Below, piece after piece: positions 8,076 to 17,258 of a stretch of 64,000 nt of DNA. A model generated the notes under the pieces. It made no database searches and was not told the origin of the DNA. It saw nothing but the letters and a program-made list of their open reading frames with translations. Where the stretch lies: the NCBI RefSeq assembly GCF_004339575.1, contig NZ_SMFV01000001.1:239119-303118 (forward strand), written 5' to 3'. Position 1 is the first letter of the stretch. Each line of letters opens with the position of its first letter. Source of the DNA: Phorcysia thermohydrogeniphila. GTDB taxonomy: Bacteria > Aquificota > Aquificia > Desulfurobacteriales > Desulfurobacteriaceae. The translations under genes were made by a program, and so were the position numbers.

Positions 8076-8528
8076 ATGTCTGGAAAGAAGAGAAAGTTAA
8101 TGAAGGTATACCCAATAGAGGAAAACTGTATCTCCTGTCGCTACTGCGAAGTAGCCTGCACAATGGTTCACAGCGAGTCTCAGGACCCCGTAAAGGCCTA
8201 CAAGCTTGAGGGTCTAAAGCCAAGACCTACTGTAGAGGTAAAAGGAGCTGTTTCACTCTCTGTAATGTGCCGCCACTGTAAGCACCCGTTCTGTTTTGAC
8301 GCCTGCATCTCTGGCGCCATAACGGTTGACAAAAACGGCAAAGTGAACTTGGATGAGGATAAGTGCGTGGGGTGCTGGAACTGCGTTCTTGTATGTCCCT
8401 TCGGCGCTGCTCACCCGTTCGTTGAAAGGAAGCATTCTTTCAAGTGCGACCTCTGTGAAGAAAGAGGATTTCCTGCCTGCGTTGAGGCTTGTCCCAATAG
8501 AGCTCTCATTTACGACTTTGAAAGGTAA
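8076..8528 (+). CDS. Polyferredoxin electron-transfer subunit of the GOGAT operon
   Basis: A 150-residue iron-sulfur protein of the HycB/CooF/DmsB type with four Cys clusters, including 'CISCRYCEVACTMVH', 'CRHCKHPFCFDAC' and 'CVGCWNCVLVCPFGAA', able to hold about four [4Fe-4S] clusters. It probably carries electrons between the downstream FAD protein (or free ferredoxin) and GltB. I chose the ATG at 8076 because GGAGAGG ends 5 bases before it; a GTG at 8070 in the same frame overlaps that ribosome site. It starts 11 bases after gltB and is followed 11 bases later by the oxidoreductase gene. Confidence 0.85.
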   Translation: MSGKKRKLMKVYPIEENCISCRYCEVACTMVHSESQDPVKAYKLEGLKPRPTVEVKGAVSLSVMCRHCKHPFCFDACISGAITVDKNGKVNLDEDKCVGCWNCVLVCPFGAAHPFVERKHSFKCDLCEERGFPACVEACPNRALIYDFER

Positions 8529-8539
8529 GGAGCGAGGAA

Positions 8540-9829
8540 ATGAGATACGTCATAGTCGGTAACAGCGCAGCAGCGGTAGGCTGCATAACGGGAATCAGGA
8601 AAGTTGACAAAGAGAACGAGATTGTCGTTATCTCCTACGAGGATAGGTGCTACTCCAAACCTATGATTGCCGATGTCCTCGTTGACTTCCCGGAAGAAAA
8701 GCTCCTATACAGGGACGAGAAGTTCTTTGAAGAAAACGGAGTAACCCAGATACTCGGTCACAAGGCAATTAGCATAAACCCTGAGTCAAAGGTAGTTGTT
8801 CTTGATTCAGGGGAGCTCGTTCCTTACGACAAGCTCCTAATTTCAACAGGAGCAGTTCCGTTCGTTCCACCAATTGAGGGAAGCGATAAAAAAGGAGTGT
8901 TTACATTTACGGAGCTTGGCTCAGCTAAAGCCTTTAAGGAATACATAAAGGAAAACAACGTTAAAGAAGTCATCATAATAGGTTCAGGATTTATAGGCCT
9001 TGAAGTAGCTTACTTCTTAAGGGAGATAGGAATAAACGTAACGGTTGTGGAGCTCCTTGACAGGGTACTTGGCAAAGCCCTTGACAAGAGGGGCTCTGAA
9101 ATCGTTGAAAAGATGCTAAGGGATAAGGGCGTCAACTTCATATTTAACAACACCGTTGAAAGAATTGAAGGCGATGAAAAAGTTACAAGCGTAACCCTTA
9201 AGAGCGGCGACGTGCTAAGGGCCGACGCCGTTGTTGTAGCTATCGGCGTAAGGCCAAATGTAGAACTTGCAAAAACGGCAGGTGTTGAGGTCAACAGAGG
9301 TATAGTTACAGATGACCACATGGCGACAAACGTTCCAGACATCTACGCCGCCGGCGACTGTATAGAGTGTCTTGACATAACGGACGGACAGAGGAAACCC
9401 CTTCCACTTTTCCCGCTTGCCTTTGAACAGGGGTTCGTAGCCGGTCTAAACATGGCCGGCAAGAAAATGGAATACCTTGGAGGACTTCCTCTTAATTCTC
9501 TCAAGTTCCTTGAAAAGCCCGTCCTTAACGCCGGAATTGTTGAACCTCCAGACGACTCTTACGAAGTCATTCTCAACGACCAGTTTGAGAAGAAAGGTTA
9601 CTACAGAAAGGCAATTATCAAGGATAACAGGCTTGTTGGCTTTGTTGCAATAGGTGAGATAGACAGGGTTGGAATTCTCACAAACCTCATAAGGCAGAGG
9701 ATAGACGTATCTGGCATAAAAGACAGGCTCGTCTCCTTAGACTTTGGACTTGTTGACCTGCCACAAGAGTGGAGAAAGGAGAAACTCGTAGAGGACAAAA
9801 CGGCTTACAAAGACTGGAGGGCTGTGTAA
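8540..9829 (+). CDS. FAD-dependent NAD(P)H oxidoreductase (NirB/rubredoxin-reductase-like) of the GOGAT operon
   Basis: A 429-residue two-dinucleotide-binding flavoprotein. The N-terminal FAD site is of the 'GNSAAAVGCITGIRK' form, the NAD(P)H fold contains 'IGSGFIGLEVAYF' (about residues 148-160), and the conserved FAD motif 'DIYAAGDC' lies near residue 272. The family includes the reductase part of NirB, rubredoxin reductase and the oxidoreductase next to archaeal-type glutamate synthases. Here it probably feeds NAD(P)H electrons through the ferredoxin to GltB. Its stop codon shares a base with the start of the amidotransferase gene (TAATG), indicating coupling. The true electron donor is not shown by sequence. 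Confidence 0.85.
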   Translation: MRYVIVGNSAAAVGCITGIRKVDKENEIVVISYEDRCYSKPMIADVLVDFPEEKLLYRDEKFFEENGVTQILGHKAISINPESKVVVLDSGELVPYDKLLISTGAVPFVPPIEGSDKKGVFTFTELGSAKAFKEYIKENNVKEVIIIGSGFIGLEVAYFLREIGINVTVVELLDRVLGKALDKRGSEIVEKMLRDKGVNFIFNNTVERIEGDEKVTSVTLKSGDVLRADAVVVAIGVRPNVELAKTAGVEVNRGIVTDDHMATNVPDIYAAGDCIECLDITDGQRKPLPLFPLAFEQGFVAGLNMAGKKMEYLGGLPLNSLKFLEKPVLNAGIVEPPDDSYEVILNDQFEKKGYYRKAIIKDNRLVGFVAIGEIDRVGILTNLIRQRIDVSGIKDRLVSLDFGLVDLPQEWRKEKLVEDKTAYKDWRAV

Positions 9830-10950
9830 TGGCTTGCTACAGCGAAATGTCCGGTTGCGGCCTTGCCGGGATTGTAAATAGGGACGGCAAAAAAATTTCC
9901 GGAAAGTTCATATACGACTCCATCACATCTATGAAAGAGCGTGGAAACGGTATGGGAGCTGGGTATGCCGCCTACGGCATATACCCAGAGATGGCTGAAT
10001 ACTACGCCTTCCACGTAATGCTTGACGATATTAACTACGAGTCCGAAGTAAACGCAGTTCTCAACAGGTTCTTTAAAGTAGTAAAGAAGGAAATAATACC
10101 TACAAAAAGTGTACCTTCCCTCTACAAAAAAACGAAACCTCCCGTATTCTACAGGTACTTCGTTGAACCTAAGGAAGAAGCAAAGCTCCCAATGGAGACA
10201 GAAGAAGACCTCGTTGTTAGAGCCGTTATGACGATAAACGATGGAGTAAAAGGCGCTTACGTTATCTCAAGTGGAAAAAACATGGGAGCTTTTAAAGGGG
10301 TAGGTCACCCCGACGAGATAGGAGACTTCTTTGAGATAAAAGAGTATGAAGGTTACATCTGGCTTGCTCACACCCGTTTCCCCACAAACACTCCCGGATG
10401 GTGGGGCGGAGCTCACCCATTCACTCTTCTTGACTGGGCAATCGTCCACAACGGTGAGATAACCTCTTACGGAACGAACAAACGTTACGTAGAAATGTTC
10501 GGCTACAAGTGTACGCTCTTAACCGATACAGAAGTTGCTGCTTACATCTTTGATCTCCTCTTCAGGAAACACAAGCTTCCAATAAAGGCCGTATTTGCAG
10601 CAATGGCAGCTCCTTTCTGGAAGGATATTGAATACTACAAGGAGCGCGGAGAGGAAGAGCTCTACGAAATGGCAAAGATGATAAGGATGATCTACGCCCC
10701 CGCAATGCTAAACGGACCATTTGCAATGCTGTTTGCCTTTAAGGATGGAGTAATCGGCTTTAACGATAGAATCAAGTTAAGACCTTTTGTTGCAGCAGTT
10801 AACGGCGATACTGTATATATGGCAAGTGAGGAATCTGCAATAAGAGTAATCTGCCCAGAACCCGAAAAAGTCTGGATGCCAAAAGCTGGAGAACCTGTTA
10901 TAGCGCTTCTTAAACACTGCAGCGAAGATAGCGTATGCCACCCAGCATAA
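9829..10950 (+). CDS. Glutamate synthase glutamine amidotransferase subunit (GATase II)
   Basis: The 373-residue class-II glutaminase domain of the split glutamate synthase; it releases ammonia from glutamine for GltB. The N-terminal 'CGLAGI' places the nucleophile at Cys10 after a short removable leader. Substrate-binding parts are 'HTRFPTNTPGWWGGAHPF' and 'VHNGEI'. The frame is open back to 9769, but the ATG at 9829 overlaps the upstream stop as TAATG, is preceded by GGAGGG, and gives the natural N-terminus. The gene order (FMN subunit, ferredoxin, FAD protein, glutaminase, GXGXG subunit) is that of archaeal-type GOGAT operons. Confidence 0.9.
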   Translation: MACYSEMSGCGLAGIVNRDGKKISGKFIYDSITSMKERGNGMGAGYAAYGIYPEMAEYYAFHVMLDDINYESEVNAVLNRFFKVVKKEIIPTKSVPSLYKKTKPPVFYRYFVEPKEEAKLPMETEEDLVVRAVMTINDGVKGAYVISSGKNMGAFKGVGHPDEIGDFFEIKEYEGYIWLAHTRFPTNTPGWWGGAHPFTLLDWAIVHNGEITSYGTNKRYVEMFGYKCTLLTDTEVAAYIFDLLFRKHKLPIKAVFAAMAAPFWKDIEYYKERGEEELYEMAKMIRMIYAPAMLNGPFAMLFAFKDGVIGFNDRIKLRPFVAAVNGDTVYMASEESAIRVICPEPEKVWMPKAGEPVIALLKHCSEDSVCHPA

Positions 10951-10968
10951 ACTAAAGGGAGTTAGGAG

Positions 10969-11763
10969 ATGGAAGTAAGACAGATTGCAGAGAAAGTTTA
11001 CGAGATAACCTGCGGAACAACTCATTACCGCATCGTTAACCAGAAGATAAAGGAACTTGTTGCTGAAGGCGCCGAAAGAATCGTTCTAAAAGAGGTTTAC
11101 GGCCAGAGATACATAGGAACAGGCATAAGGGGAAACGTAAAGATAGAAATTCACGGAACTGCAGGTAACGACCTTGGCATTTTCCTCTATGGCCCTGAAA
11201 TAGAGGTTTTCGGCAACGCTCAGGACGGCGTTGGTAACACGATGATGGCCGGCAAAATCATCGTTAGAGGACACGCCGGCGACGTCTGCGGCTACGGAAT
11301 GAGGGGAGGAAAGGTTTACATAGAGGGAGACGTAGGTTACAGGGTCGGAATTCACATGAAGGGTTACAAGAACCTCATCCCGACCTTTATAGTCGGCGGT
11401 AAAGCAGGTAACTTCTTTGGCGAGTACATGGCAGGAGGAAGGTTAATCCTCTTGGGACTTAACAGGAAACCGGGTGAGGATATAGTTGGCGACTACTGCG
11501 CTACAGGAATGCACGGTGGCGTAATGTACGTAAGGGGAGAAGTACCTGAGAGGTACTTAGGAAAGGAAGTTAAAGTGTTTGAAACCGACGAAGAGGACAT
11601 GAAAATCCTGAGGGAGGAACTAAAAGGCTTTTCTGAAGCCTTTAACATACCTCTTGACGAGATACTCTCTGAGCCTTTCACCAAAATCGTTCCCGTCAGC
11701 GCAAGGCCTTACGGAAGGATGTACGCCCACAGATGGGGCATTGCAAGCGGTCTGATTAAGTAA
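10969..11763 (+). CDS. Glutamate synthase GXGXG-domain subunit (domain 3)
   Basis: A 264-residue right-handed beta-helix protein matching the C-terminal GXGXG domain of glutamate synthase large subunits, a structural scaffold holding the amidotransferase and synthase domains. Repeats of the GxxG type are visible ('GTGIRGNVKIEIHGTAGND', 'GHAGDVCGYGMRGGKVYIEG', 'ATGMHGGVMYVRGE'). It has GGAG 7 bases before the ATG and is the last gene of the GOGAT operon; trpB starts 33 bases later with no terminator in between, so read-through is possible. Confidence 0.9.
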   Translation: MEVRQIAEKVYEITCGTTHYRIVNQKIKELVAEGAERIVLKEVYGQRYIGTGIRGNVKIEIHGTAGNDLGIFLYGPEIEVFGNAQDGVGNTMMAGKIIVRGHAGDVCGYGMRGGKVYIEGDVGYRVGIHMKGYKNLIPTFIVGGKAGNFFGEYMAGGRLILLGLNRKPGEDIVGDYCATGMHGGVMYVRGEVPERYLGKEVKVFETDEEDMKILREELKGFSEAFNIPLDEILSEPFTKIVPVSARPYGRMYAHRWGIASGLIK

Positions 11764-11796
11764 GAAAATCTGTGAAAATTAACGGAGGTTCAAGGT

Positions 11797-13005
11797 TTGT
11801 ATAGCTATCCTGACGAAAGAGGTAAGTACGGTATTTATGGTGGCAAGTACGTTCCTGAAACGCTAATGGCGGCGCTTTCAGAGCTTGAGGAAAGTTACAG
11901 GAAGATAAAGAACGACCCTGAATTCCAGTCTGAGTTTAAAAGGCTCCTTGCCGAGTACGTTGGACGTCCAACACCACTTCAGTACGCTGAGAGGTTTTCT
12001 AAGTACTTAGGAGGAAACATTAAGGTCTACCTAAAGAGGGAAGACCTTAACCATACAGGAGCTCACAAGATAAACAATGCCCTCGGTCAGGCTCTCCTTG
12101 CCAAAAAAATGGGCAAGAAGAGAATCATTGCTGAAACGGGGGCTGGCCAGCACGGCGTTGCAACTGCAACGGCCTGCGCATTCTTAGGCCTTGAGTGTAT
12201 CGTCTACATGGGAGAGGAAGACGTCCACAGACAGGCACTGAACGTTTTCAGGATGGAGCTCCTTGGCGCAAAGGTTGAGGTCGTAAAGAGCGGCAGCAGA
12301 ACTTTAAAAGATGCCGTTAACGAGGCCATAAGGGACTGGGTTACAAACGTAAGGACAACCCACTACATAATAGGCTCTGTCGTAGGTCCTCACCCCTACC
12401 CTCAAATAGTTAGAGATTTTCAATCTATTATTGGAAAAGAGGCAAAAGAACAGATTCTAAAGGCTGAAGGGAGGTTACCCGATACAATCGTTGCCTGCGT
12501 AGGAGGGGGAAGTAACGCTATTGGAATTTTCCACCCCTTTATTGAGGACAAGGAAGTAAGGCTTGTCGGTGTTGAGGCTGCAGGCTACGGCCTTGAAACG
12601 GGTAAGCACGCAGCAACTCTTTGCAGGGGAAGTGTAGGAGTATTTCACGGTGCTAAATCCTACCTCCTTCAGACAGAGGACGGTCAGGTTACGCCAACCC
12701 ACTCCGTTTCTGCCGGTCTTGACTACCCCGGCGTTGGGCCAGAACACTCCTTCCTAAAGGACATTGGACGGGCAGAGTACGACGCCGTTACTGATGAAGA
12801 AGCCCTTGAAGCCTTCCAGATTCTTTCCAGAACAGAAGGAATAATTCCTGCTCTTGAGAGCTCCCACGCAGTTGCATGGGTAATAAAAAATAGAGATAAT
12901 CTCAGAGGACAACTTGTGATAATTAACCTGTCGGGAAGGGGAGACAAGGACGTAAATCAAGTTAAAGAAATTCTGGAGGAAAGGAAGGAACTACGCCTAT
13001 GGTAG
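11797..13005 (+). CDS. trpB: Tryptophan synthase beta chain (TrpB1 type)
   Basis: The PLP enzyme joining indole and serine to make tryptophan, 402 residues. The PLP lysine is in '[15 protein letters not shown]' (near residue 90), the phosphate loop is 'GGGSNAIG', and the length and N-terminus '[16 protein letters not shown]' are those of TrpB1, which pairs with TrpA. The start is a TTG preceded by GGAGG. No trpA is nearby; trpF lies 47 kb away, so the trp genes are scattered, as is common in Aquificota. The 3' end overlaps the GGDEF-EAL gene by 7 bases. Confidence 0.95.
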   Translation: MYSYPDERGKYGIYGGKYVPETLMAALSELEESYRKIKNDPEFQSEFKRLLAEYVGRPTPLQYAERFSKYLGGNIKVYLKREDLNHTGAHKINNALGQALLAKKMGKKRIIAETGAGQHGVATATACAFLGLECIVYMGEEDVHRQALNVFRMELLGAKVEVVKSGSRTLKDAVNEAIRDWVTNVRTTHYIIGSVVGPHPYPQIVRDFQSIIGKEAKEQILKAEGRLPDTIVACVGGGSNAIGIFHPFIEDKEVRLVGVEAAGYGLETGKHAATLCRGSVGVFHGAKSYLLQTEDGQVTPTHSVSAGLDYPGVGPEHSFLKDIGRAEYDAVTDEEALEAFQILSRTEGIIPALESSHAVAWVIKNRDNLRGQLVIINLSGRGDKDVNQVKEILEERKELRLW

Positions 13006-14213
13006 ACGAAACGACTGGGCTACCTTCGCGAAGGTCGTTCTTTCAGAAGCTCTACTCACTGGGAGATAAACAGGTAATAGTAGCCATATTTGACATAGAC
13101 GATTTCAGGTTCATTAACTTCTCTCACGGCTATAAAGTTGGAGACGCAATACTCAAGGCAACAGGAAGCTACATCGGTAAGGTATTCAGCAAGTATTTCT
13201 CAAATTTCTTCATAGCAAGAACAGGAGCTAACCAATTTTCCGTTATCCTCCTTGACGATGTCCCAACTGTAAGGATAGAGGAGGTATACAACAAGTACAT
13301 TCACTTGGTGGAGTTCAGGCTCAAGGACGAGCTCATTAGAGCAACTATTAGCGCAGGAGTTAGCAGAGGCACAGCAAAGTGTTTGGAAGTTTTCTCTCAG
13401 GCAGAAGACGCTCTATACTCGGTAAAAGCTTCTGGAAAAAATGCAATACTCTTCTTTGAATCCTTTAGCCTTCAGGATACAGAAAGATTCCGTGAAGTAA
13501 GGAAAAAACTTATAGAAGCAATAAGAAACAAGAGCATACACCCATACTTTCAGCCGATAGTCTCTTTAAGAACGGGAGACATCTTTGGTTACGAAGTCCT
13601 ATCAAGAATCAAGTATAGGGATGAAATTCTCAGGGGAGACTACGTCTTTGCCGTTGCTGACGCTTTAGCTTTAACGCCCGAGATAGACAAGATTCTCTTC
13701 CTCCATGCAATAAAGTTTTTTGGAGACTACAAGCTCTTCTTTAACCTCTCAATGAAGTACTTCTTTAGGGAGCTAAACAATATTTTCCAGATAGCAAAAA
13801 CTTATTCCCTTGACCTTTCAAACGTGATTTTTGAGATAACCGAGTCTCAAAAACTCATGCACGAAGGTTCTGCCATAAGCATCTTTACAATGTTTAAAGA
13901 GCTCAAGGCCGGTATTGCTATTGACGACTTCGGAGCTGGTTATTCCAACTTTATGTACCTCAAGAAATTCCCGGCAGACGTAATAAAGATTGATGGAGCT
14001 TTTATAAAGAACGCCAAGAACGACATAAAGGATTTAACTATCGTTAAGTCCATAGTCAACGTCGGTAAAGCTTTCAGAATAAGAACCTTAGCTGAGTTCA
14101 TAGAGGATGAAGAAACCTACAGGATAATGAAAGAAATTGGAGTTTCCCTCGGACAGGGTTGGTTCATAGGAAAACCTGAACCTGAACCAAAAGAGGTAAA
14201 AGTTAACATATAA
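12999..14213 (+). CDS. GGDEF-EAL protein: degenerate cyclase plus probable c-di-GMP phosphodiesterase
   Basis: A 404-residue cytoplasmic protein with no sensor domain: it begins with the typical GGDEF opening ('[14 protein letters not shown]'). The cyclase signature is degenerate (GANQF at 76-80 instead of GGDEF), so synthesis of c-di-GMP is unlikely. The EAL half looks intact: 'EVLSR' at 199-203, the Asn in 'FFNLSMK', 'FEITES', '[10 protein letters not shown]', Lys in 'VIKIDGAF', Glu in 'LAEF' and Gln in 'LGQGWF' supply the metal and base residues. It should therefore hydrolyse c-di-GMP, perhaps with GTP binding in the GGDEF half as an allosteric input. It overlaps trpB by 7 bases and ends before a bidirectional terminator. 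Confidence 0.88.
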   Translation: MVDETTGLPSRRSFFQKLYSLGDKQVIVAIFDIDDFRFINFSHGYKVGDAILKATGSYIGKVFSKYFSNFFIARTGANQFSVILLDDVPTVRIEEVYNKYIHLVEFRLKDELIRATISAGVSRGTAKCLEVFSQAEDALYSVKASGKNAILFFESFSLQDTERFREVRKKLIEAIRNKSIHPYFQPIVSLRTGDIFGYEVLSRIKYRDEILRGDYVFAVADALALTPEIDKILFLHAIKFFGDYKLFFNLSMKYFFRELNNIFQIAKTYSLDLSNVIFEITESQKLMHEGSAISIFTMFKELKAGIAIDDFGAGYSNFMYLKKFPADVIKIDGAFIKNAKNDIKDLTIVKSIVNVGKAFRIRTLAEFIEDEETYRIMKEIGVSLGQGWFIGKPEPEPKEVKVNI

Positions 14214-14216
14214 AAA

Positions 14217-14237
14217 TGGGGCGCGGGAAACGCCCCA
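14217..14237. terminator. Bidirectional terminator between the GGDEF-EAL gene and clpC
   Basis: A 7-bp GC-rich stem TGGGGCG/CGCCCCA with a 7-base loop lies between two convergent stop codons. The A-run before it and the TTTACT after it give short U-tracts in both directions. Confidence 0.75.
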
Positions 14238-14241
14238 AGGT

Positions 14242-16773
14242 TTACTCTTCCTTCTTCTCCTCTTCAGAGTTTTCAGTATCGGCAGTCTTTATCTCTGCCT
14301 CCTTTGGAGGAAGCTCCAGCTGCTCCACAGTAAAGGTAAACTCTCCTTTCTCCTTATCGTAGTCAACCTTAACCGTATCACCATCCTTCACGCTACCCTC
14401 AAGTATCTTGACGGACAGTGGCGTCTCAATCTCCCTCTGAATCGTTCTCCTGAGGGGTCTTGCGCCAAACTCTGGAACGTAGCCTCTCTTGGCAAGCTCA
14501 GACTTGGCCTCTTCGCTAAGAATGACCTTGATACTCCTGTCTTCAAGTCTCTTATTGAGCCTGTCAATGAGGAGGTCAACAATCTTCTTAATCTCCTCCT
14601 CGCTGAGAGGATGGAAGATGATAATCTCGTCAATCCTGTTGAGGAACTCTGGCCTAAAGCGGAGTTTAAGCTCGTTCATAAGATCTTGTTTAATCTTGTC
14701 GTAGTTCTTCTCAAACTCTTCCTTTGTAAGGTTCATAATTTTCTCAGAACCAACGTTAGAGGTCATGATTATTACGGTGTTGCTAAAGTCAACTGTCCTA
14801 CCCTTAGCGTCTGTAAGCCTACCGTCGTCAAGAATCTGGAGGAGGATGTTGAATACGTCCGGATGAGCCTTCTCAATTTCGTCAAGGAGAATTACGCTGT
14901 AAGGCTTGCGCCTAACGGCCTCTGTAAGTAGGCCACCTTCTTCATAACCAACGTATCCGGGAGGAGCTCCTATCAGCTTAGAAACTGCGTGCTTCTCCAT
15001 GTATTCGGACATGTCAAACCTGATGATGGCGCTCTCATCTCCAAAGAGATACTCAGCTAAGGTCTTGGCAAGCTCCGTCTTACCAACGCCCGTTGGTCCA
15101 AGAAAGAGGAAGCTACCAAGTGGCCTGTTTGGTGGTTGAAGTCCTGCCCTTGCGCGTCTGATGGCCTCAGAAATGGCCTTAATAGCCCTCTCCTGACCGA
15201 TGACACGCTTGTGGAGCTCCTCTTCCATCCTGAGAAGCTTCTGAATCTCTTCCTCCTGAAGCTTAGAAGCAGGAATACCCGTCATTTCGGAGATAACTTC
15301 AGCAACGTCCTCAGCAGTTACAACGGGGAGCTCTCCCTCTTCCTTAGCTTTCTCTCTCTTCTCCTCAAGTTCCTTAATCTTGGCCTCTATATCCTTAATC
15401 TCCTTCTTGAGCTTCGCAGCTTTATCAAACTCCTCCTTCTTAACGGCGTCGTCAAGCTCAGCCCTCAAAGCGTGGAGCTTTTCTTTAAGCTCTGTAAGTT
15501 CAGGGGAGGTGTATGTTACTTCTATCTTCTTCCTTGCACAGGCCTCATCAAGGACGTCAATGGCTTTATCGGGAAGATATCTACCTTGAATGTACTTTTT
15601 GGAAAGCTTGACTGCAGCCTCAACGGCGTCGTCCGTAATCTTAACCTTGTGGTGCTCCTCAAGCTTTGGCCTTAGACCTTTAAGCATTCTGATTGCAGAT
15701 TCAACGGAAGGCTCGTCAACCCATACAGGGGCAAAACGTCTTTCAAGGGCTGGGTCTTTCTCTATGTACTTCCTGAATTCATCAACGGTTGTAGCACCAA
15801 TTACGCGGAGCTCTCCCCTTGCAAGAGCTGGCTTCATGATGTTGGCTGCGTCCATTGAACCTTCTGCCGCACCAGCACCAACAACGGTGTGGAGTTCGTC
15901 AATGAAGAGGATGATGTTCCCCTCTTCCTTCACTGCATCAAGAACCTGCTTAAGCCTCTCCTCAAACTCACCCCTGTACTTAGTTCCGGCTACAAGGGCA
16001 GCCATGTCAAGGGCAACAATTCTCTTGTCCTTCAGCTCATCAGGCACTTCACCGTTGGCAATCTTCTGGGCAACGCCCTCAACGATAGCTGTCTTACCAA
16101 CTCCTGCAGGACCAACAAGAACAGGATTGTTCTTAGTCCTCCTTGAGAGTATCTGAATGACCCTCTTAATTTCGTTCTCCCTGTCAATAACTGGGTCAAG
16201 TTTACCTTCCTCTGCAAGGCCGGTTAGGTCAATACCGAACTTCCTGAGAATCTCAGGAACTTGCTTTCCTCCTCTCCTTGCCTTGCTGGCAATCTCCCTT
16301 GAGAGCTTTGCTTTTCCTTCTCTGTACTTCTTGACAGCCTTCCAGAGCTCTTCCTTCTCAAGGCCAAGTTTTAGTAGAATTCTGTAGGCCATTCCCTCAG
16401 GAACTTCGTAGAAAGCAAGTAGCAGGTGCTCAAGGTCAACGTTCCTTGCCCTCATCTGACGGGCAACATCAATTGAAGCGTCAAAAACTTTTTTCATAGT
16501 CGGGGTTATGTAGATTTCCTCATAACCAGCATAACCAGAAGGAATTCCGAGTCTACCGACCCTGTCAACCTGCTCACGGATAAACTTCTTAGCCCTTACC
16601 GGGTCATAGCCGGCAAGCGTAAAGATGTCAAGTACTGGAGAACCGGGAAGTTCAACCATCGCAAGTAAAAGGTGTTCTGTATCTACATACCTTTCACCAA
16701 GCTGTCTTGCAATTTCCTGAGAAAGGAGAATTGCATCCTTTGCTCTTCCACTTAAGATGTCCCAGATGTTCAT
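14242..16773 (-). CDS. clpC: ClpC-type AAA+ unfoldase lacking a recognisable ClpP-docking loop
   Basis: An 843-residue Hsp100 protein. It has two Clp_N repeats (about 1-145), AAA+ domain 1 with Walker A 'GPAGVGKT' (221-228), a short UVR-type insert ('[13 protein letters not shown]') as in ClpC rather than the long ClpB middle domain, and AAA+ domain 2 with Walker A 'GPTGVGKT' (559-566). The stretch after '[10 protein letters not shown]' where ClpC/ClpA carry the VGF/IGL tripeptide has no such motif and is shortened, resembling ClpB. It may thus work without ClpP. It is 2 bases downstream of hspR and shares its heat-shock-type promoter. The C-tail is Glu/Lys-rich. Confidence 0.9.
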   Translation of the reverse strand: MNIWDILSGRAKDAILLSQEIARQLGERYVDTEHLLLAMVELPGSPVLDIFTLAGYDPVRAKKFIREQVDRVGRLGIPSGYAGYEEIYITPTMKKVFDASIDVARQMRARNVDLEHLLLAFYEVPEGMAYRILLKLGLEKEELWKAVKKYREGKAKLSREIASKARRGGKQVPEILRKFGIDLTGLAEEGKLDPVIDRENEIKRVIQILSRRTKNNPVLVGPAGVGKTAIVEGVAQKIANGEVPDELKDKRIVALDMAALVAGTKYRGEFEERLKQVLDAVKEEGNIILFIDELHTVVGAGAAEGSMDAANIMKPALARGELRVIGATTVDEFRKYIEKDPALERRFAPVWVDEPSVESAIRMLKGLRPKLEEHHKVKITDDAVEAAVKLSKKYIQGRYLPDKAIDVLDEACARKKIEVTYTSPELTELKEKLHALRAELDDAVKKEEFDKAAKLKKEIKDIEAKIKELEEKREKAKEEGELPVVTAEDVAEVISEMTGIPASKLQEEEIQKLLRMEEELHKRVIGQERAIKAISEAIRRARAGLQPPNRPLGSFLFLGPTGVGKTELAKTLAEYLFGDESAIIRFDMSEYMEKHAVSKLIGAPPGYVGYEEGGLLTEAVRRKPYSVILLDEIEKAHPDVFNILLQILDDGRLTDAKGRTVDFSNTVIIMTSNVGSEKIMNLTKEEFEKNYDKIKQDLMNELKLRFRPEFLNRIDEIIIFHPLSEEEIKKIVDLLIDRLNKRLEDRSIKVILSEEAKSELAKRGYVPEFGARPLRRTIQREIETPLSVKILEGSVKDGDTVKVDYDKEKGEFTFTVEQLELPPKEAEIKTADTENSEEEKKEE

Positions 16774-16775
16774 CC

Positions 16776-17150
16776 CTACCTCCTTTTTAAGATTTCAAGC
16801 AGCTTCTTAACATCAAGTTCCTCAAACTCCATCTCCTCTAAAAGGGAGATGAGAATATCCTTAGCAGCCTCATCAAGCTGCTCGGCAATTGCAGTGAAAA
16901 GTTTCTCAAGGTCATCCTCAAGTTTTAAGATAAGGTGCGTTCCAGCTACGTTCACCCCTCTTTCCCTCGTGAGAGAGACTATCCTCTTAACGCGTATCAA
17001 GTCCCTCTCTGAGTAAAGGCGAGTCCTGCCAGCAGTCCGCGAGGGCTTTATAAGACCCTCATTCTCGTAGAACCTGAGGGTCTGGGGGTGAACGCCGGCA
17101 ATTTTTGCAACGATGCTTATCATGTAAACTGGAGTATCCTTGTCAATCAC
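16776..17150 (-). CDS. hspR: HspR, MerR-family heat-shock repressor
   Basis: A 124-residue MerR-type regulator. The winged helix ('[20 protein letters not shown]', then '[16 protein letters not shown]') is followed by a helical tail and no metal-binding Cys. The '[18 protein letters not shown]' form is diagnostic for HspR, which represses chaperone operons with DnaK as co-repressor. The GTG start is preceded by GGGAAAGGCG. It is cotranscribed with clpC and has its own promoter overlapped by an inverted repeat (17182-17198), so autoregulation is expected. The C-terminus is Glu/Leu-rich and may be where the chaperone acts. Confidence 0.9.
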   Translation of the reverse strand: MIDKDTPVYMISIVAKIAGVHPQTLRFYENEGLIKPSRTAGRTRLYSERDLIRVKRIVSLTRERGVNVAGTHLILKLEDDLEKLFTAIAEQLDEAAKDILISLLEEMEFEELDVKKLLEILKRR

Positions 17151-17181
17151 CGCCTTTCCCTCCCATTTCCTTATAATATGA

Positions 17182-17209
17182 ATTTAGCTATGCTAAATGA
17201 TAATGTCAA
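17182..17209 (-). promoter_or_regulatory. hspR-clpC promoter with overlapping inverted-repeat operator
   Basis: On the minus strand TTGACA (17209-17204) and TAAATT (17186-17181) are spaced by 17 bases. A perfect inverted repeat, ATTTAGC-N3-GCTAAAT (17182-17198), covers the spacer and most of the -10. A repressor bound here would exclude RNA polymerase. It differs from the actinobacterial HAIR sequence (CTTGAG-N7-CTCAAG) but has the same symmetry idea. Confidence 0.65.
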
Positions 17210-17213
17210 CTAT

Positions 17214-17232
17214 CTTAAAAAAACTTTTTAAG
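17214..17232 (-). terminator. AT-rich hairpin after hldD, directly upstream of the hspR -35
   Basis: An 8-bp perfect stem CTTAAAAA/TTTTTAAG with a 3-base loop follows hldD by about 25 bases. The stem is all A/T but for the end pair, so termination would be weak; it could equally serve as an UP element for the hspR promoter. Confidence 0.3.
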
Positions 17233-17258
17233 TTAAACAGAGGAAAAAAAAGAAGGGA

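Noticed and set aside
9769-9828. A longer N-terminus for the GOGAT amidotransferase
   Set aside because: It would overlap the oxidoreductase by 61 bases and bury the catalytic Cys behind 20 extra residues; the TAATG start has a ribosome site.
15136-15675. A 179-codon open frame on the plus strand inside clpC, and similar long frames opposite clpC and aspS
   Set aside because: They are antisense shadows of conserved genes; no ribosome sites and Leu/Ser-rich low-complexity products.
17241-17249. A8 run in the hldD-hspR gap as another slippage site
   Set aside because: It is outside any coding frame, so slippage would have no coding effect.
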